Shown: piece after piece, positions 1 through 6,151 of the stretch | How positions within the stretch are numbered: position 1 is the stretch's first letter | Layout of the letters: each line of letters begins with the position of its first letter | DNA from: a virus | Length of the DNA stretch: 24,168 bases | Direction: 5' to 3' (one strand) | IMG/VR virus record: IMGVR_UViG_3300013120_000324 | Span: 1 to 24,168 of that record | Notes under the pieces: model-generated | The model's database searches: none | What the model saw: the letters and a program-made list of their open reading frames with translations, nothing else | What the model was told of the DNA's origin: nothing | Made by a program: the position numbers and the translations under genes

Positions 1-932
1 TTTATAAATGACTCCGCCTCAGATATTCCCTCTTCCTTGAATTCGTAGTTAAATGTTATAATCGCCCCAACAGAGATTCCGATTGTCGCCCCGATGGCTG
101 CTCCGCCAAGACCACCTAAGAAGGTTAATCCCAAAAGCGCTCCTACCCCCGCTAAGCCTAAAAAGCTGATAACAATTTTCTTCCAATCTTCTAAGTCTAA
201 GCCCTCCTGTAATGTCTCGAACATCTCTAGCGCAAAAAAGATTGATACTCCTATCACTAATCCTTTTCCGAATATACCAGCGAAGCCACCCTTGATTGCT
301 CCAGCAACGGCAGGGAACATTTTATCAAGAGCTTGTGTCGCAAGACCGAGTTGAGCAAATGCGAATAGACCAGTACCGGTCACCAAGAGACCTAATGTAA
401 TACCGGCTGCAAGTTTCTGGTTATTTTCAATCCAGCCAGAAACAGCGTTGAGCATATCCATCAGGAACGGCATTGATTTCACCATCTCACCGATTGCATT
501 CCCCAGGCTGAACTTTAGGAACTCGTAACTTGCTGACAATTTAGTGACCGACCTTCCTGCATCGGTCTGACCTTCTGTAACCTTCATAAAGAATTTTGTT
601 GTTCCGACGGTCAATCCCTTGAACGTCCTCATTAGCTGCATCCCGAAAAACATAACTCCCAAAAATTCCATTTTGAAACGCCTTGTGTTTTTTTGAGCGT
701 CGGCCATAGCTTTGCCAACACTCATTGTTTGGCCCGTAAGTTGGTTAACGGCTTCCCCAGTGTCGTTTATTTTTAGGTTCATGTTTCGGAACTCCTTTCC
801 TACCTGGTTAGCCGATAGTCCAGATAGTTTAATCTCTTTAGAGAATTGGCTCATATTCTGGCCAACACGCTTCATTTGCCCAGATGCTTCGTCTATCACC
901 CTTAGATTAATTACAATATCATTTGCTACCAT
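1..932 (-). CDS. Tape measure protein, N-terminal part (runs off the window edge)
   Basis: Open reading frame entering from the left edge; the ATG at 932 begins MVANDIVINLRVIDEASGQM and about 310 residues are visible with no stop. The opening (short beta stretch, then 'DEASGQMKRVGQNMSQFSKEI') is typical of phage tape measure proteins. It is followed by 'FLGVMFFGMQLMRTFKGL' and three glycine/alanine-rich hydrophobic segments, roughly residues 175-205, 215-240 and 255-300, as found in proteins that set tail length and cross the membrane during DNA entry. It lies directly downstream of the tail assembly chaperone genes, the standard position, and its ATG overlaps the end of the 926-1144 gene by 7 nt. 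The C-terminal part is outside the window, so lysis or peptidase domains cannot be judged. A long or flexible tail is inferred, not shown. Confidence 0.85.
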   Translation of the reverse strand, partial: MVANDIVINLRVIDEASGQMKRVGQNMSQFSKEIKLSGLSANQVGKEFRNMNLKINDTGEAVNQLTGQTMSVGKAMADAQKNTRRFKMEFLGVMFFGMQLMRTFKGLTVGTTKFFMKVTEGQTDAGRSVTKLSASYEFLKFSLGNAIGEMVKSMPFLMDMLNAVSGWIENNQKLAAGITLGLLVTGTGLFAFAQLGLATQALDKMFPAVAGAIKGGFAGIFGKGLVIGVSIFFALEMFETLQEGLDLEDWKKIVISFLGLAGVGALLGLTFLGGLGGAAIGATIGISVGAIITFNYEFKEEGISEAESFI

Positions 933-1144
933 CTTTTTTTGTTACCTTTTTTTCTTTGTTTTTCCATTTCTTTGTTTTCCATCTCAATATTCTTCAGGAG
1001 CTGTAGTGCCATTGGTATCGGCATATTCATTATGTCTGAATAAGACTGATTGCATCTACTCATTAAAACATAAAACAAGTTTCCAACTGCATTTGAGTGG
1101 GGCTTACTATTTAATTGCTGCTGAATCTCAAGCGGTCTTTGCAT
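926..1144 (-). CDS. Tail assembly chaperone, second component (gpT-like)
   Basis: A 72-residue protein overlapping the end of the 1128-1409 gene by 17 nt and the tape measure start by 7 nt. Its middle, 'SYSDIMNMPIPMALQLLKNIEMEN', resembles the second half of lambda gpG-T type tail chaperones, which sits between tail tube and tape measure genes; the C-terminus is strongly basic (KQRKKGNKKRW). In lambda this segment is made by a programmed frameshift. Here the frame has TAG immediately before its ATG, so a fusion could form only by a +1 or -2 shift within the short overlap. Independent initiation is simpler: GGAGG lies about 12 nt upstream of the ATG. Function is inferred mainly from position and size. 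Confidence 0.6.
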   Translation of the reverse strand: MQRPLEIQQQLNSKPHSNAVGNLFYVLMSRCNQSYSDIMNMPIPMALQLLKNIEMENKEMEKQRKKGNKKRW

Positions 1145-1409
1145 CTAATCCGTTGACCTCCACAATTGCTTTAGTAATATCATTGAAATGTTCGAAACCG
1201 ATTTGATTGATTTCCTCGTCGGTTGCGTCTGGGACAGCATCCTTCAAAGTTCTCTTGACTATCTCTTTCATGGCGCCTGCTTTCTTGGATTCATCAGCTA
1301 GCTCCATAATCAAGTCAATGTCCTCTACGGTTCTCGGCTTGATTTCAAGTTCAATTCCTGCAATAGTGAAAGTCTTCGACTTACCTACGAGATTTGATAA
1401 TTTGCTCAT
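1128..1409 (-). CDS. Tail assembly chaperone, first component (gpG-like)
   Basis: A 93-residue acidic, mostly helical protein that opens with two beta strands ('KTFTIAGIELEIKPRTVEDIDLIMEL'), a pattern seen in tail assembly chaperones that coat the tape measure protein before tube polymerisation. Its ATG overlaps the TGA of the preceding gene (ATGA), so translation is probably coupled; AAGGAG lies about 14 nt upstream. It is followed by the overlapping 926-1144 frame, the usual two-frame G/T layout. The family call rests on length, order and fold pattern, not on a diagnostic motif. Confidence 0.6.
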   Translation of the reverse strand: MSKLSNLVGKSKTFTIAGIELEIKPRTVEDIDLIMELADESKKAGAMKEIVKRTLKDAVPDATDEEINQIGFEHFNDITKAIVEVNGLDAKTA

Positions 1410-1657
1410 CCGAAAGTTAAAATCTCCTTTGATTTAGTTGGTGTCTTGAGGTCTTCGACCTCTTGAATTAACTGAGAAATAAGTGGAATCATGCTCTCGT
1501 ACATTTGCTTTGTTTTCATAAGTTGAAAAATGGCGACGGGATAGGAGTTCCCACACTCCTTCTCCGCATAAGATTTAAAATCTTTTAATAAATAAATTGG
1601 TATCCCAGATACAGTAAAAGTAGTCTTTCTCTGTTCTGTGATTTTTTTTACATCCAT
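1406..1657 (-). CDS. Small tail-region protein of unknown function
   Basis: An 83-residue protein if started at the ATG at 1657; the frame also has TTG at 1669. A short strand ('KTTFTVSGIPIYLLKDF') is followed by two helices ('SYPVAIFQLMKTKQMYESMIPLISQLIQEVEDL'), a ribbon-helix-helix-like order. It lies between the tail tube and tail chaperone genes and its stop overlaps the next start (ATGA). A small tail or chaperone accessory is as likely as a DNA-binding protein. No clear Shine-Dalgarno site precedes the ATG. I do not recognise the family. Confidence 0.6.
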   Translation of the reverse strand: MDVKKITEQRKTTFTVSGIPIYLLKDFKSYAEKECGNSYPVAIFQLMKTKQMYESMIPLISQLIQEVEDLKTPTKSKEILTFG

Positions 1658-1665
1658 ATCAGTTA

Positions 1666-2232
1666 TCAAAATTTATTTGCTGTTGTATATGCTCCTGCTG
1701 CAGTTAGTGCGCTTGATGTTAGTGAAACCTCTTTCTTAAAGTTTACACTACCGGCGTCATCTTCGAATGCAGTTTTGAAATTCATTGTCGCAGTCAAGTG
1801 TTCTCCTGCTGTCATTGATTTTTCTAAGCTAGTCATATTACAACCTGCATAAAATTCTCGATATGCTTCGGACGCAGTTGCGATTGCCTGAGTAGCTGCG
1901 GTAATCCCAGTCTCATCTGTCCATAGAATAGTGACCCTATAGTCAGAAACCGAACTAGATGTAATCGAAGCCGCTGTGTCCGATGCGCCGTGGAAAATCC
2001 AGTCGAAGTCTTGTAGACTTGTTGGAATCCCATCAAACCCAATCTCGAAATCGTCTCGTGTGGTTTGTCTCTTAATCTTTCCGCCAAATGTTTCCATTGA
2101 CTCAATATCGAAACCACCACCAGCGATATTCATAGTGTTTGTTTTCGCTCGAAGCTGAACTTCTGAGCCACCAGCAACGCTCACGCTAACGAATGCTTTA
2201 TCGTACCATGCCTTGTTGTTTGTTAATGCCAT
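1666..2232 (-). CDS. Major tail tube protein
   Basis: A 188-residue protein from the ATG at 2232, chosen because GGAGG lies 5-6 nt upstream; the longer frame would need a TTG inside the ribosome-binding region. It is beta-rich and Ser/Thr/Ala-rich: 'WYDKAFVSVSVAGGSEVQLRAKTNTMNIAGG' at the start and 'EHLTATMNFKTAFEDDAGSVNF' near the end, consistent with the tail-tube beta-sandwich shared with HK97/lambda gpV-type proteins. It sits after the tail completion genes and before the tail chaperones, the canonical position. The role is polymerisation into the hexameric rings of the tail tube. The family is inferred from position and fold pattern; no motif is decisive. Confidence 0.7.
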   Translation of the reverse strand: MALTNNKAWYDKAFVSVSVAGGSEVQLRAKTNTMNIAGGGFDIESMETFGGKIKRQTTRDDFEIGFDGIPTSLQDFDWIFHGASDTAASITSSSVSDYRVTILWTDETGITAATQAIATASEAYREFYAGCNMTSLEKSMTAGEHLTATMNFKTAFEDDAGSVNFKKEVSLTSSALTAAGAYTTANKF

Positions 2233-2256
2233 TATTTCCTCCAAAATTTTCTTCTC

Positions 2257-2694
2257 TTATGCCTCTGCAATCAGACGCTCAATTCGTATCCTCAATTTAT
2301 CATTTAAATCCCGCCTCATCTTTCTACTGGTCTTCTTCATAAAACCAACATTTAGGGAAGGATTTCTAGGCCTGAAGGGTACTCGTTTTCCCCCTGGGCC
2401 TTTCATTGTCATGTTACCAAAATTGCCTTCGTCAAACGCCACGTTAAGTGGGAAGCCGTCGTTTGTTGGGTTACTCGCCACTACCCATACATTATTCGAT
2501 TGAGGAAACGCTATAATCTTACTTTGTAGTTCTCCAGAGAAAACAGGTGCTCTGCTTCGAGCGAATTGCAACCCGTCCATGCCTACTTCTCTTAGTGTTC
2601 TGGTAATCTCACCCTTCATTTGACGGTTAGTCCGCCCCAATTTTTTCATTAGATTCTCAATTCCGGTCACTTGTAGCTGTATTAATCCTGCCAT
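2257..2694 (-). CDS. HK97 gp10-like head-tail/tail completion protein
   Basis: A 145-residue basic protein with the layout of the HK97 gp10 family: an N-terminal helix ('LMKKLGRTNRQMKGEITRTLREVGMDGLQFARSRAP'), a 'FSGELQSKI' segment equivalent to the 'TG.L..SI' motif, a beta region, then 'PFRPRNPSL', matching the usual 'a.PFl.PA' element, and a basic C-terminal helix. Family members sit at the neck and finish the connector or tail. Its ATG overlaps the stop of the 2694-3131 gene (TAATG), so translation is coupled. A 24-nt gap follows, containing the tail tube ribosome-binding site. Confidence 0.75.
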   Translation of the reverse strand: MAGLIQLQVTGIENLMKKLGRTNRQMKGEITRTLREVGMDGLQFARSRAPVFSGELQSKIIAFPQSNNVWVVASNPTNDGFPLNVAFDEGNFGNMTMKGPGGKRVPFRPRNPSLNVGFMKKTSRKMRRDLNDKLRIRIERLIAEA

Positions 2695-3131
2695 TATATT
2701 CTCACCTTCATCATAAATCCAACAGCCCTATTGTGAATTTTACGTCCGTTCTCATCCATGTTCCAATTAAAATCAGAACTAGCAATCTCCCTGGCCTTGA
2801 ATTCTGTTAGCTTTGTTTCGTCTTTAAAATTTGCATGGATTAGGTCTGCCATTGTATCTATCTCAGTTGCCTGGTCTGAATAAATTGTCATAAGTACCGA
2901 AAACTCTTTCTCTGAAGTAGTCGCGTCGAAGGTCTTCATGTCTTCGGAAAGAGATACCTGAAGAATAATAAATGGGTACCCATTGAACCCCTTATCGTTA
3001 ACGTGAGGCATTGATGCGTGGATGTAATTTGATTTGAACCTTAACCTCGGGTCAATCCCAGAAATAGACTCTATGAAAGTTTTAACTATGCTGTAGCTTT
3101 CTGCGAAAACATTACTATTTGTTAGTGCCAT
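2694..3131 (-). CDS. Tail terminator / tail completion protein
   Basis: A 145-residue protein: an N-terminal helix ('ESYSIVKTFIESISG'), then 'YPFIILQVSLSEDMKTFDATTSEKEFSVLMTIYSD' with alternating strands, then a helix and a final strand pair. This is the size and order of tail terminator proteins (lambda gpU / HK97 gp10-adjacent type), which cap the tail tube. GGAGG lies about 13 nt upstream of ATG 3131, and the spacer contains a 5-bp inverted repeat with a GAA loop that includes the first bases of the start codon. Assignment is by position and fold pattern. Confidence 0.6.
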   Translation of the reverse strand: MALTNSNVFAESYSIVKTFIESISGIDPRLRFKSNYIHASMPHVNDKGFNGYPFIILQVSLSEDMKTFDATTSEKEFSVLMTIYSDQATEIDTMADLIHANFKDETKLTEFKAREIASSDFNWNMDENGRKIHNRAVGFMMKVRI

Positions 3132-3138
3132 AACTTCG

Positions 3139-3954
3139 TTATATCCTCCCTATACTTTGGGATTTCAAAAGATTAGTTAACTCTGTTATTCTGTCGTCTA
3201 GCTCTGCGAGCCGCGTAGGGGAAAAGTTATCTTGTCCTTTGAATATTGCTTTGTAGATAGCGGAGTTAGTCATAGTCCGCATTGTGAGTAATGTTGCTAA
3301 CTCTTGGGCCAAATAATATCCGCCCTCCGCCGTTGTGTAGCCATGAGTGTAAGTTACTTTTATTCTGTCTCTTCCGGAATAGGGAGGAAAATTATCAATG
3401 AACTGGAATCGACCCGCCTTCAGGTCATTTGCATTTGAGATGAAATCATTCCCCAAACCCTCTGTTGATGTTGAATAAGCTGGAGTGTCTGTTATGGAGC
3501 TAGCCGTGTTTACTTGCATTGTGGTGAATGCTATTACCGGATATTTCTCAGTGAAGTACTCATTTTCATTGTCTACCACGTCGATAAACTCCACTGTGCT
3601 TCCAGTGTCGAATGTTCGGCCAGTCATCTCTTCCATCTGACTCTCCGCAGAATTAATTAAACCTTGTACTTTTGAGTCTTCAATATCCGCATACCAATAG
3701 TCTGCTGTGATTGCATTGCCGGAGCCTCCTGTAAGCGCAGTGACCTCGCCTTTATCTAAATCGATTGTTCCTTCAGTGGTTGCTGTTCCGCCTGTGTAGA
3801 TTGTAGTAGAGCCCGTGACAAGTTTGTCGTGCTCGAATTGAAATGTGGTAGTGGTCCCACCATCAGAAGTTCCTAGGGCTGCGCCCGTTACTTTCGTGAA
3901 AGCGTTCGAACCGAACTGCTTCCAAACATCTTGGGGTTCTATGTACTTTACCAT
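3139..3954 (-). CDS. Head-tail adaptor (connector) with inserted beta domain
   Basis: A 271-residue protein. Residues about 95-125 ('VQGLINSAESQMEEMTGRTF') and the C-terminal helices ('AQELATLLTMRTMTNSA', 'LAELDDRITELTNLLKSQS') match the helical connector fold that binds under the portal. It is longer than the usual 100-200 residues because residues about 25-90 form a Gly/Thr-rich beta segment ('TIYTGGTATTEGTIDLDKGEVTAL'), probably an inserted domain. It is the first gene after the capsid gene, behind a T-rich probable terminator. The leader to ATG 3954 has AAAGGAG about 35 nt upstream and a 5-bp hairpin just before the start. Confidence 0.7.
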   Translation of the reverse strand: MVKYIEPQDVWKQFGSNAFTKVTGAALGTSDGGTTTTFQFEHDKLVTGSTTIYTGGTATTEGTIDLDKGEVTALTGGSGNAITADYWYADIEDSKVQGLINSAESQMEEMTGRTFDTGSTVEFIDVVDNENEYFTEKYPVIAFTTMQVNTASSITDTPAYSTSTEGLGNDFISNANDLKAGRFQFIDNFPPYSGRDRIKVTYTHGYTTAEGGYYLAQELATLLTMRTMTNSAIYKAIFKGQDNFSPTRLAELDDRITELTNLLKSQSIGRI

Positions 3955-3956
3955 TT

Positions 3957-3969
3957 CTATCTTCGATAG
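3957..3969 (-). promoter_or_regulatory. Start-proximal hairpin with GAA loop before the adaptor gene
   Basis: On the minus strand CTATC-GAA-GATAG forms a perfect 5-bp stem closed by a C(GAA)G triloop and ends 2 nt before ATG 3954. A second C(GAA)G mini-hairpin (GCGAAGC, plus-strand 3977-3983) lies just upstream, between the hairpin and AAAGGAG. It may tune translation after the capsid gene; the function is inference. Confidence 0.4.
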
Positions 3970-3987
3970 TTTACTTGCTTCGCTACT

Positions 3988-4021
3988 CCTTTAAAAAATA
4001 AAAGGAAAAAATAAAAAAATT
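3988..4021 (-). terminator. Probable T-rich terminator after the capsid gene
   Basis: Immediately downstream of the capsid stop the minus strand has successive T runs (seven, six, four and six T's broken by single bases), ending in a CCTTT...AAAGG inverted repeat. Archaeal RNA polymerase terminates at oligo-T tracts, and highly expressed capsid genes are often followed by one. Strength and readthrough are unknown; the downstream adaptor gene has no obvious TATA box at the leaderless distance. Confidence 0.55.
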
Positions 4022-4026
4022 TAGGA

Positions 4027-4989
4027 TTAATCTGTGATGCCTCTAATCAAACAATAACTGTCAGCGTATTTGATGGCAAAAGCCATACGAGCAGTAGTTT
4101 GATAGCTATAGTGGTCAGTTGACAATGTGTAGTCCTGTTTCCAGATGAAATTCCTTCTCTGTCCCAGGATACCGAACATCTTACTAACACCCACAAGCGC
4201 ATCCGAGCAAGCACCACTCAAAGCTGCAGTTGTACCGTATGTCAAATTAATTGGCACTTGGGTAGAACTCCTAACCTTTGTTCCGTAAAGAGTGTACATA
4301 GTACCCTCTCTTAGGAGCGGACTTCCGAATGTTTCTTGGTTCAGCATCGGCCTAGCATTTCCATCAGTCAATTGAATCAAGCTTCCGACAGTTCGAGGGT
4401 TCCAATAGGAAACATCTGGCTGGTCGTGCTTATCTTTCAAGACTTCAGTAATTGCTTTTGCTACATAGCTAAGTGCAATCGCACCGCCTGTAATCGTAGA
4501 CCCAGTTCCGTCAGCAGCAGTAGCGTTAATGTTTCCACTTCCGTCCACGGCATTTGAGAAAGAACCTGTATACCTTAACCCATTAAAAGTTCCGCCTGTA
4601 CCGTTGTAAATCTCGTTATCAATAGCGAGAGATACGTCAGTCCCCATTTGTTCTACCAAATGGTTAGCAATATCAACATTGTTATCTTCCAATAGTTCGG
4701 ATGATACATGAGATAGAGCAGCGACTTTCTTAGCTGTTAAAGTAATCTGGCCGTAGCTTGGTCGAGCTTCTGTTATAGCAGCAGTCTCAGCAACCCAGTA
4801 TGCAGTGGTCCCGTCTGTTACCTTAGGGATGTACCTTACGTCGGTACCCATCTGACGAACATCCATATCCTGAATAGTGACAGCTTTCTTATTCACAAAA
4901 GCAAGTAACCTGTTAGAATACTCTTTTGGAACAGTGAATCCACCAGCAGCGTTTGTACCTTCAACCAAGGCTTTCTTAATGTCTGCCAT
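4027..4989 (-). CDS. Major capsid protein, HK97 fold
   Basis: A 320-residue protein with the features of the HK97-type phage major capsid family. The N-terminus reads 'GTNAAGGFTVPKEYSNRLLAFV', the classic Gly-Gly-x-x-Val-Pro start of the mature capsid domain. An E-loop/strand region follows ('DVRYIPKVTDGTTAYWVAE', 'SYGQITLTAKKVAALSHVS'), then the spine helix ('ELLEDNNVDIANHLVEQMGTDVSLAIDNEIYNG') and a P/A-domain C-terminus. There is no N-terminal delta domain, so scaffolding is presumably supplied by the upstream 4989-5525 protein. Its ATG overlaps the stop of that gene (TAATG) with no Shine-Dalgarno site and lies in a 6-bp inverted repeat, so coupled translation is likely. An oligo-T terminator follows. 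Confidence 0.92.
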   Translation of the reverse strand: MADIKKALVEGTNAAGGFTVPKEYSNRLLAFVNKKAVTIQDMDVRQMGTDVRYIPKVTDGTTAYWVAETAAITEARPSYGQITLTAKKVAALSHVSSELLEDNNVDIANHLVEQMGTDVSLAIDNEIYNGTGGTFNGLRYTGSFSNAVDGSGNINATAADGTGSTITGGAIALSYVAKAITEVLKDKHDQPDVSYWNPRTVGSLIQLTDGNARPMLNQETFGSPLLREGTMYTLYGTKVRSSTQVPINLTYGTTAALSGACSDALVGVSKMFGILGQRRNFIWKQDYTLSTDHYSYQTTARMAFAIKYADSYCLIRGITD

Positions 4990-5525
4990 TAAAAATTCGA
5001 GAATAATGGTCTGCCCAGCCCGTCCTTAGTCATACATGCTAGCTCGCCCAATGACATACCGTCAAGCTTCTTTTTCAAAGCTACTTCTTCGGGTTCTTCA
5101 TCGTCGACCAGTCCGCGTGACTTCTTCAGCTCATTTGCCAAAAGCGTAATTGCTTTCGCCATTTGAACATTAGCAGATTTCTCTGCCTCTTCGGGTTCAG
5201 CTGCTTCCTCTGCAGGCGCCTCGGCTGGCTCTTCTGCTGGGGTCTCAGCTTCTGGTGCGTCAGTTGGCTCTTCAGTAGTCTCTTCGACAGGTGTCTCAGT
5301 AGCTTCTGGAGTTGTCTCAACTTCTTCTTCCATTACTTCGTTCTCCAAATTTAGTTCGTCTTCCTTGTAGGCACCCGTTCCTGGCACATCGGCCAAGCCT
5401 AATGCTTTTATTAAAGAAAATGATTCCTCGTCTAACGACAAGTGTGCGTCTGGATATGCTCCGATTCCAACTACGCTTGTTTCAAATAAATTAATTTTTC
5501 TATATCTCTTTGGTTTCTTTGCCAT
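4989..5525 (-). CDS. Acidic scaffold-like protein carrying the last conserved strand of the prohead protease
   Basis: 178 residues. Residues 10-30 ('KINLFETSVVGIGAYPDAH') match the motif that normally ends the HK97-type prohead protease domain (consensus like 'E.SlVg.PAnp.A'), yet here it begins a separate ORF. Residues about 60-115 are low-complexity Pro/Glu/Thr/Ala-rich and strongly acidic; residues 117-178 are helical ('AKAITLLANELKKSRG') and resemble a scaffolding or delta domain. The start overlaps the protease stop (TAATG) with an extended GGAGGAAGGAG upstream, so the two are co-translated. It probably scaffolds procapsid assembly and is cleaved by the protease. A protease-scaffold fusion that has split, or a frameshift product, are alternatives. 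Confidence 0.7.
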   Translation of the reverse strand: MAKKPKRYRKINLFETSVVGIGAYPDAHLSLDEESFSLIKALGLADVPGTGAYKEDELNLENEVMEEEVETTPEATETPVEETTEEPTDAPEAETPAEEPAEAPAEEAAEPEEAEKSANVQMAKAITLLANELKKSRGLVDDEEPEEVALKKKLDGMSLGELACMTKDGLGRPLFSNF

Positions 5526-6097
5526 TATTCTCCTTCCTCCGCTGGTGATACCTCTTCAACAGCTGCGCCAGCAATACTAAATGCTACAGGGATTCCCTCT
5601 TGCACATACTTCCAGAACAAGTCTGCATCTGGGTGAGCCTCGTTTAGCCTAACTACAGCTTTAAGCTTATCATCTTCCTGGTGCGCATCTACCCATACAC
5701 CCATGATGCCTTTCCAACTATACTGTGAACTTGCTGCCTCCATTCCGTGGTCAGCAAAGAATGGAACCTTACCAGATTTAAATTGAACAATCATATCGTC
5801 GATAGCATGCTGAGTCATCATATCACCTTCCCTATCCTCTTTCAATCCAGAAACAGTAGCTTCTACGAATCTCTTATTGGCCTTGCCGGTTTCAGAAACG
5901 GTTTTATCTACAGCTACTTCCTCTTCCCAAGAATTAGAAATCAATGATTTAAATGTGAAGTTTTTCTGCTTGTTATATTGAGCCCGAGCAATTGCCCAAA
6001 TCTCTTCTTCGGTGTATTTCTTTTTAGTACGAGGATTAATTTTACCTCTAAGATTTCTCGCTACCGCGTCGTGAATTTCATCTAGTTTCTTTGGCAT
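5525..6097 (-). CDS. Prohead maturation protease (HK97/S21-like), catalytic part
   Basis: 190 residues. The basic N-terminal arm (1-45) holds 'YTEEEIWAIARAQYNK', a segment common at the start of such proteins. The core has 'VEATVSGLKEDREGDMM', then 'VPFFADHG' with a likely catalytic His117, 'WKGIMGVWVDA', 'KAVVRLNEAHPDADLFWKYV' and 'GIPVAFSIAG' with a likely nucleophile Ser174, equivalent to the 'G.SiGf' motif. The terminal conserved strand expected after this motif is missing and appears at the start of the next ORF. The role is cleavage of scaffold and capsid N-termini during head maturation. A TATA-like TTTATA 27-28 bp upstream of ATG 6097 suggests a leaderless promoter for the protease-scaffold-capsid unit. 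Confidence 0.8.
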   Translation of the reverse strand: MPKKLDEIHDAVARNLRGKINPRTKKKYTEEEIWAIARAQYNKQKNFTFKSLISNSWEEEVAVDKTVSETGKANKRFVEATVSGLKEDREGDMMTQHAIDDMIVQFKSGKVPFFADHGMEAASSQYSWKGIMGVWVDAHQEDDKLKAVVRLNEAHPDADLFWKYVQEGIPVAFSIAGAAVEEVSPAEEGE

Positions 6098-6121
6098 CTT
6101 AGAAATGAGAGTTCAAACTTC

Positions 6122-6128
6122 TTTATAA
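6122..6128 (-). promoter_or_regulatory. TATA box for the protease-scaffold-capsid unit
   Basis: The minus-strand sequence reads AATTATAAAG, with the TATA core centred 27-28 bp upstream of ATG 6097, in the 54-bp gap after the portal stop. This places a start site at or within two bases of the ATG. A second AT-rich box (TTTAAA, 6144-6149) lies further upstream and would give a leader of about 23 nt. Confidence 0.55.
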
Positions 6129-6151
6129 TTTTTAGGATTATTTTATTTAAA

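Noticed and set aside
94-354. Plus-strand ORF of 86 aa
   Set aside because: Antisense shadow of the tape measure frame; Pro/Lys/Ser-rich, no promoter or ribosome-binding site.
1120-1170. Classical -1 frameshift site in the tail chaperone pair
   Set aside because: The second frame lies +1/-2 relative to the first and no suitable XXXYYYZ heptamer can join them.
712-1206. Plus-strand ORF of 164 aa
   Set aside because: Runs antisense across three tightly overlapping tail genes and has low-complexity Phe/Ser content; the minus-strand set explains the DNA.
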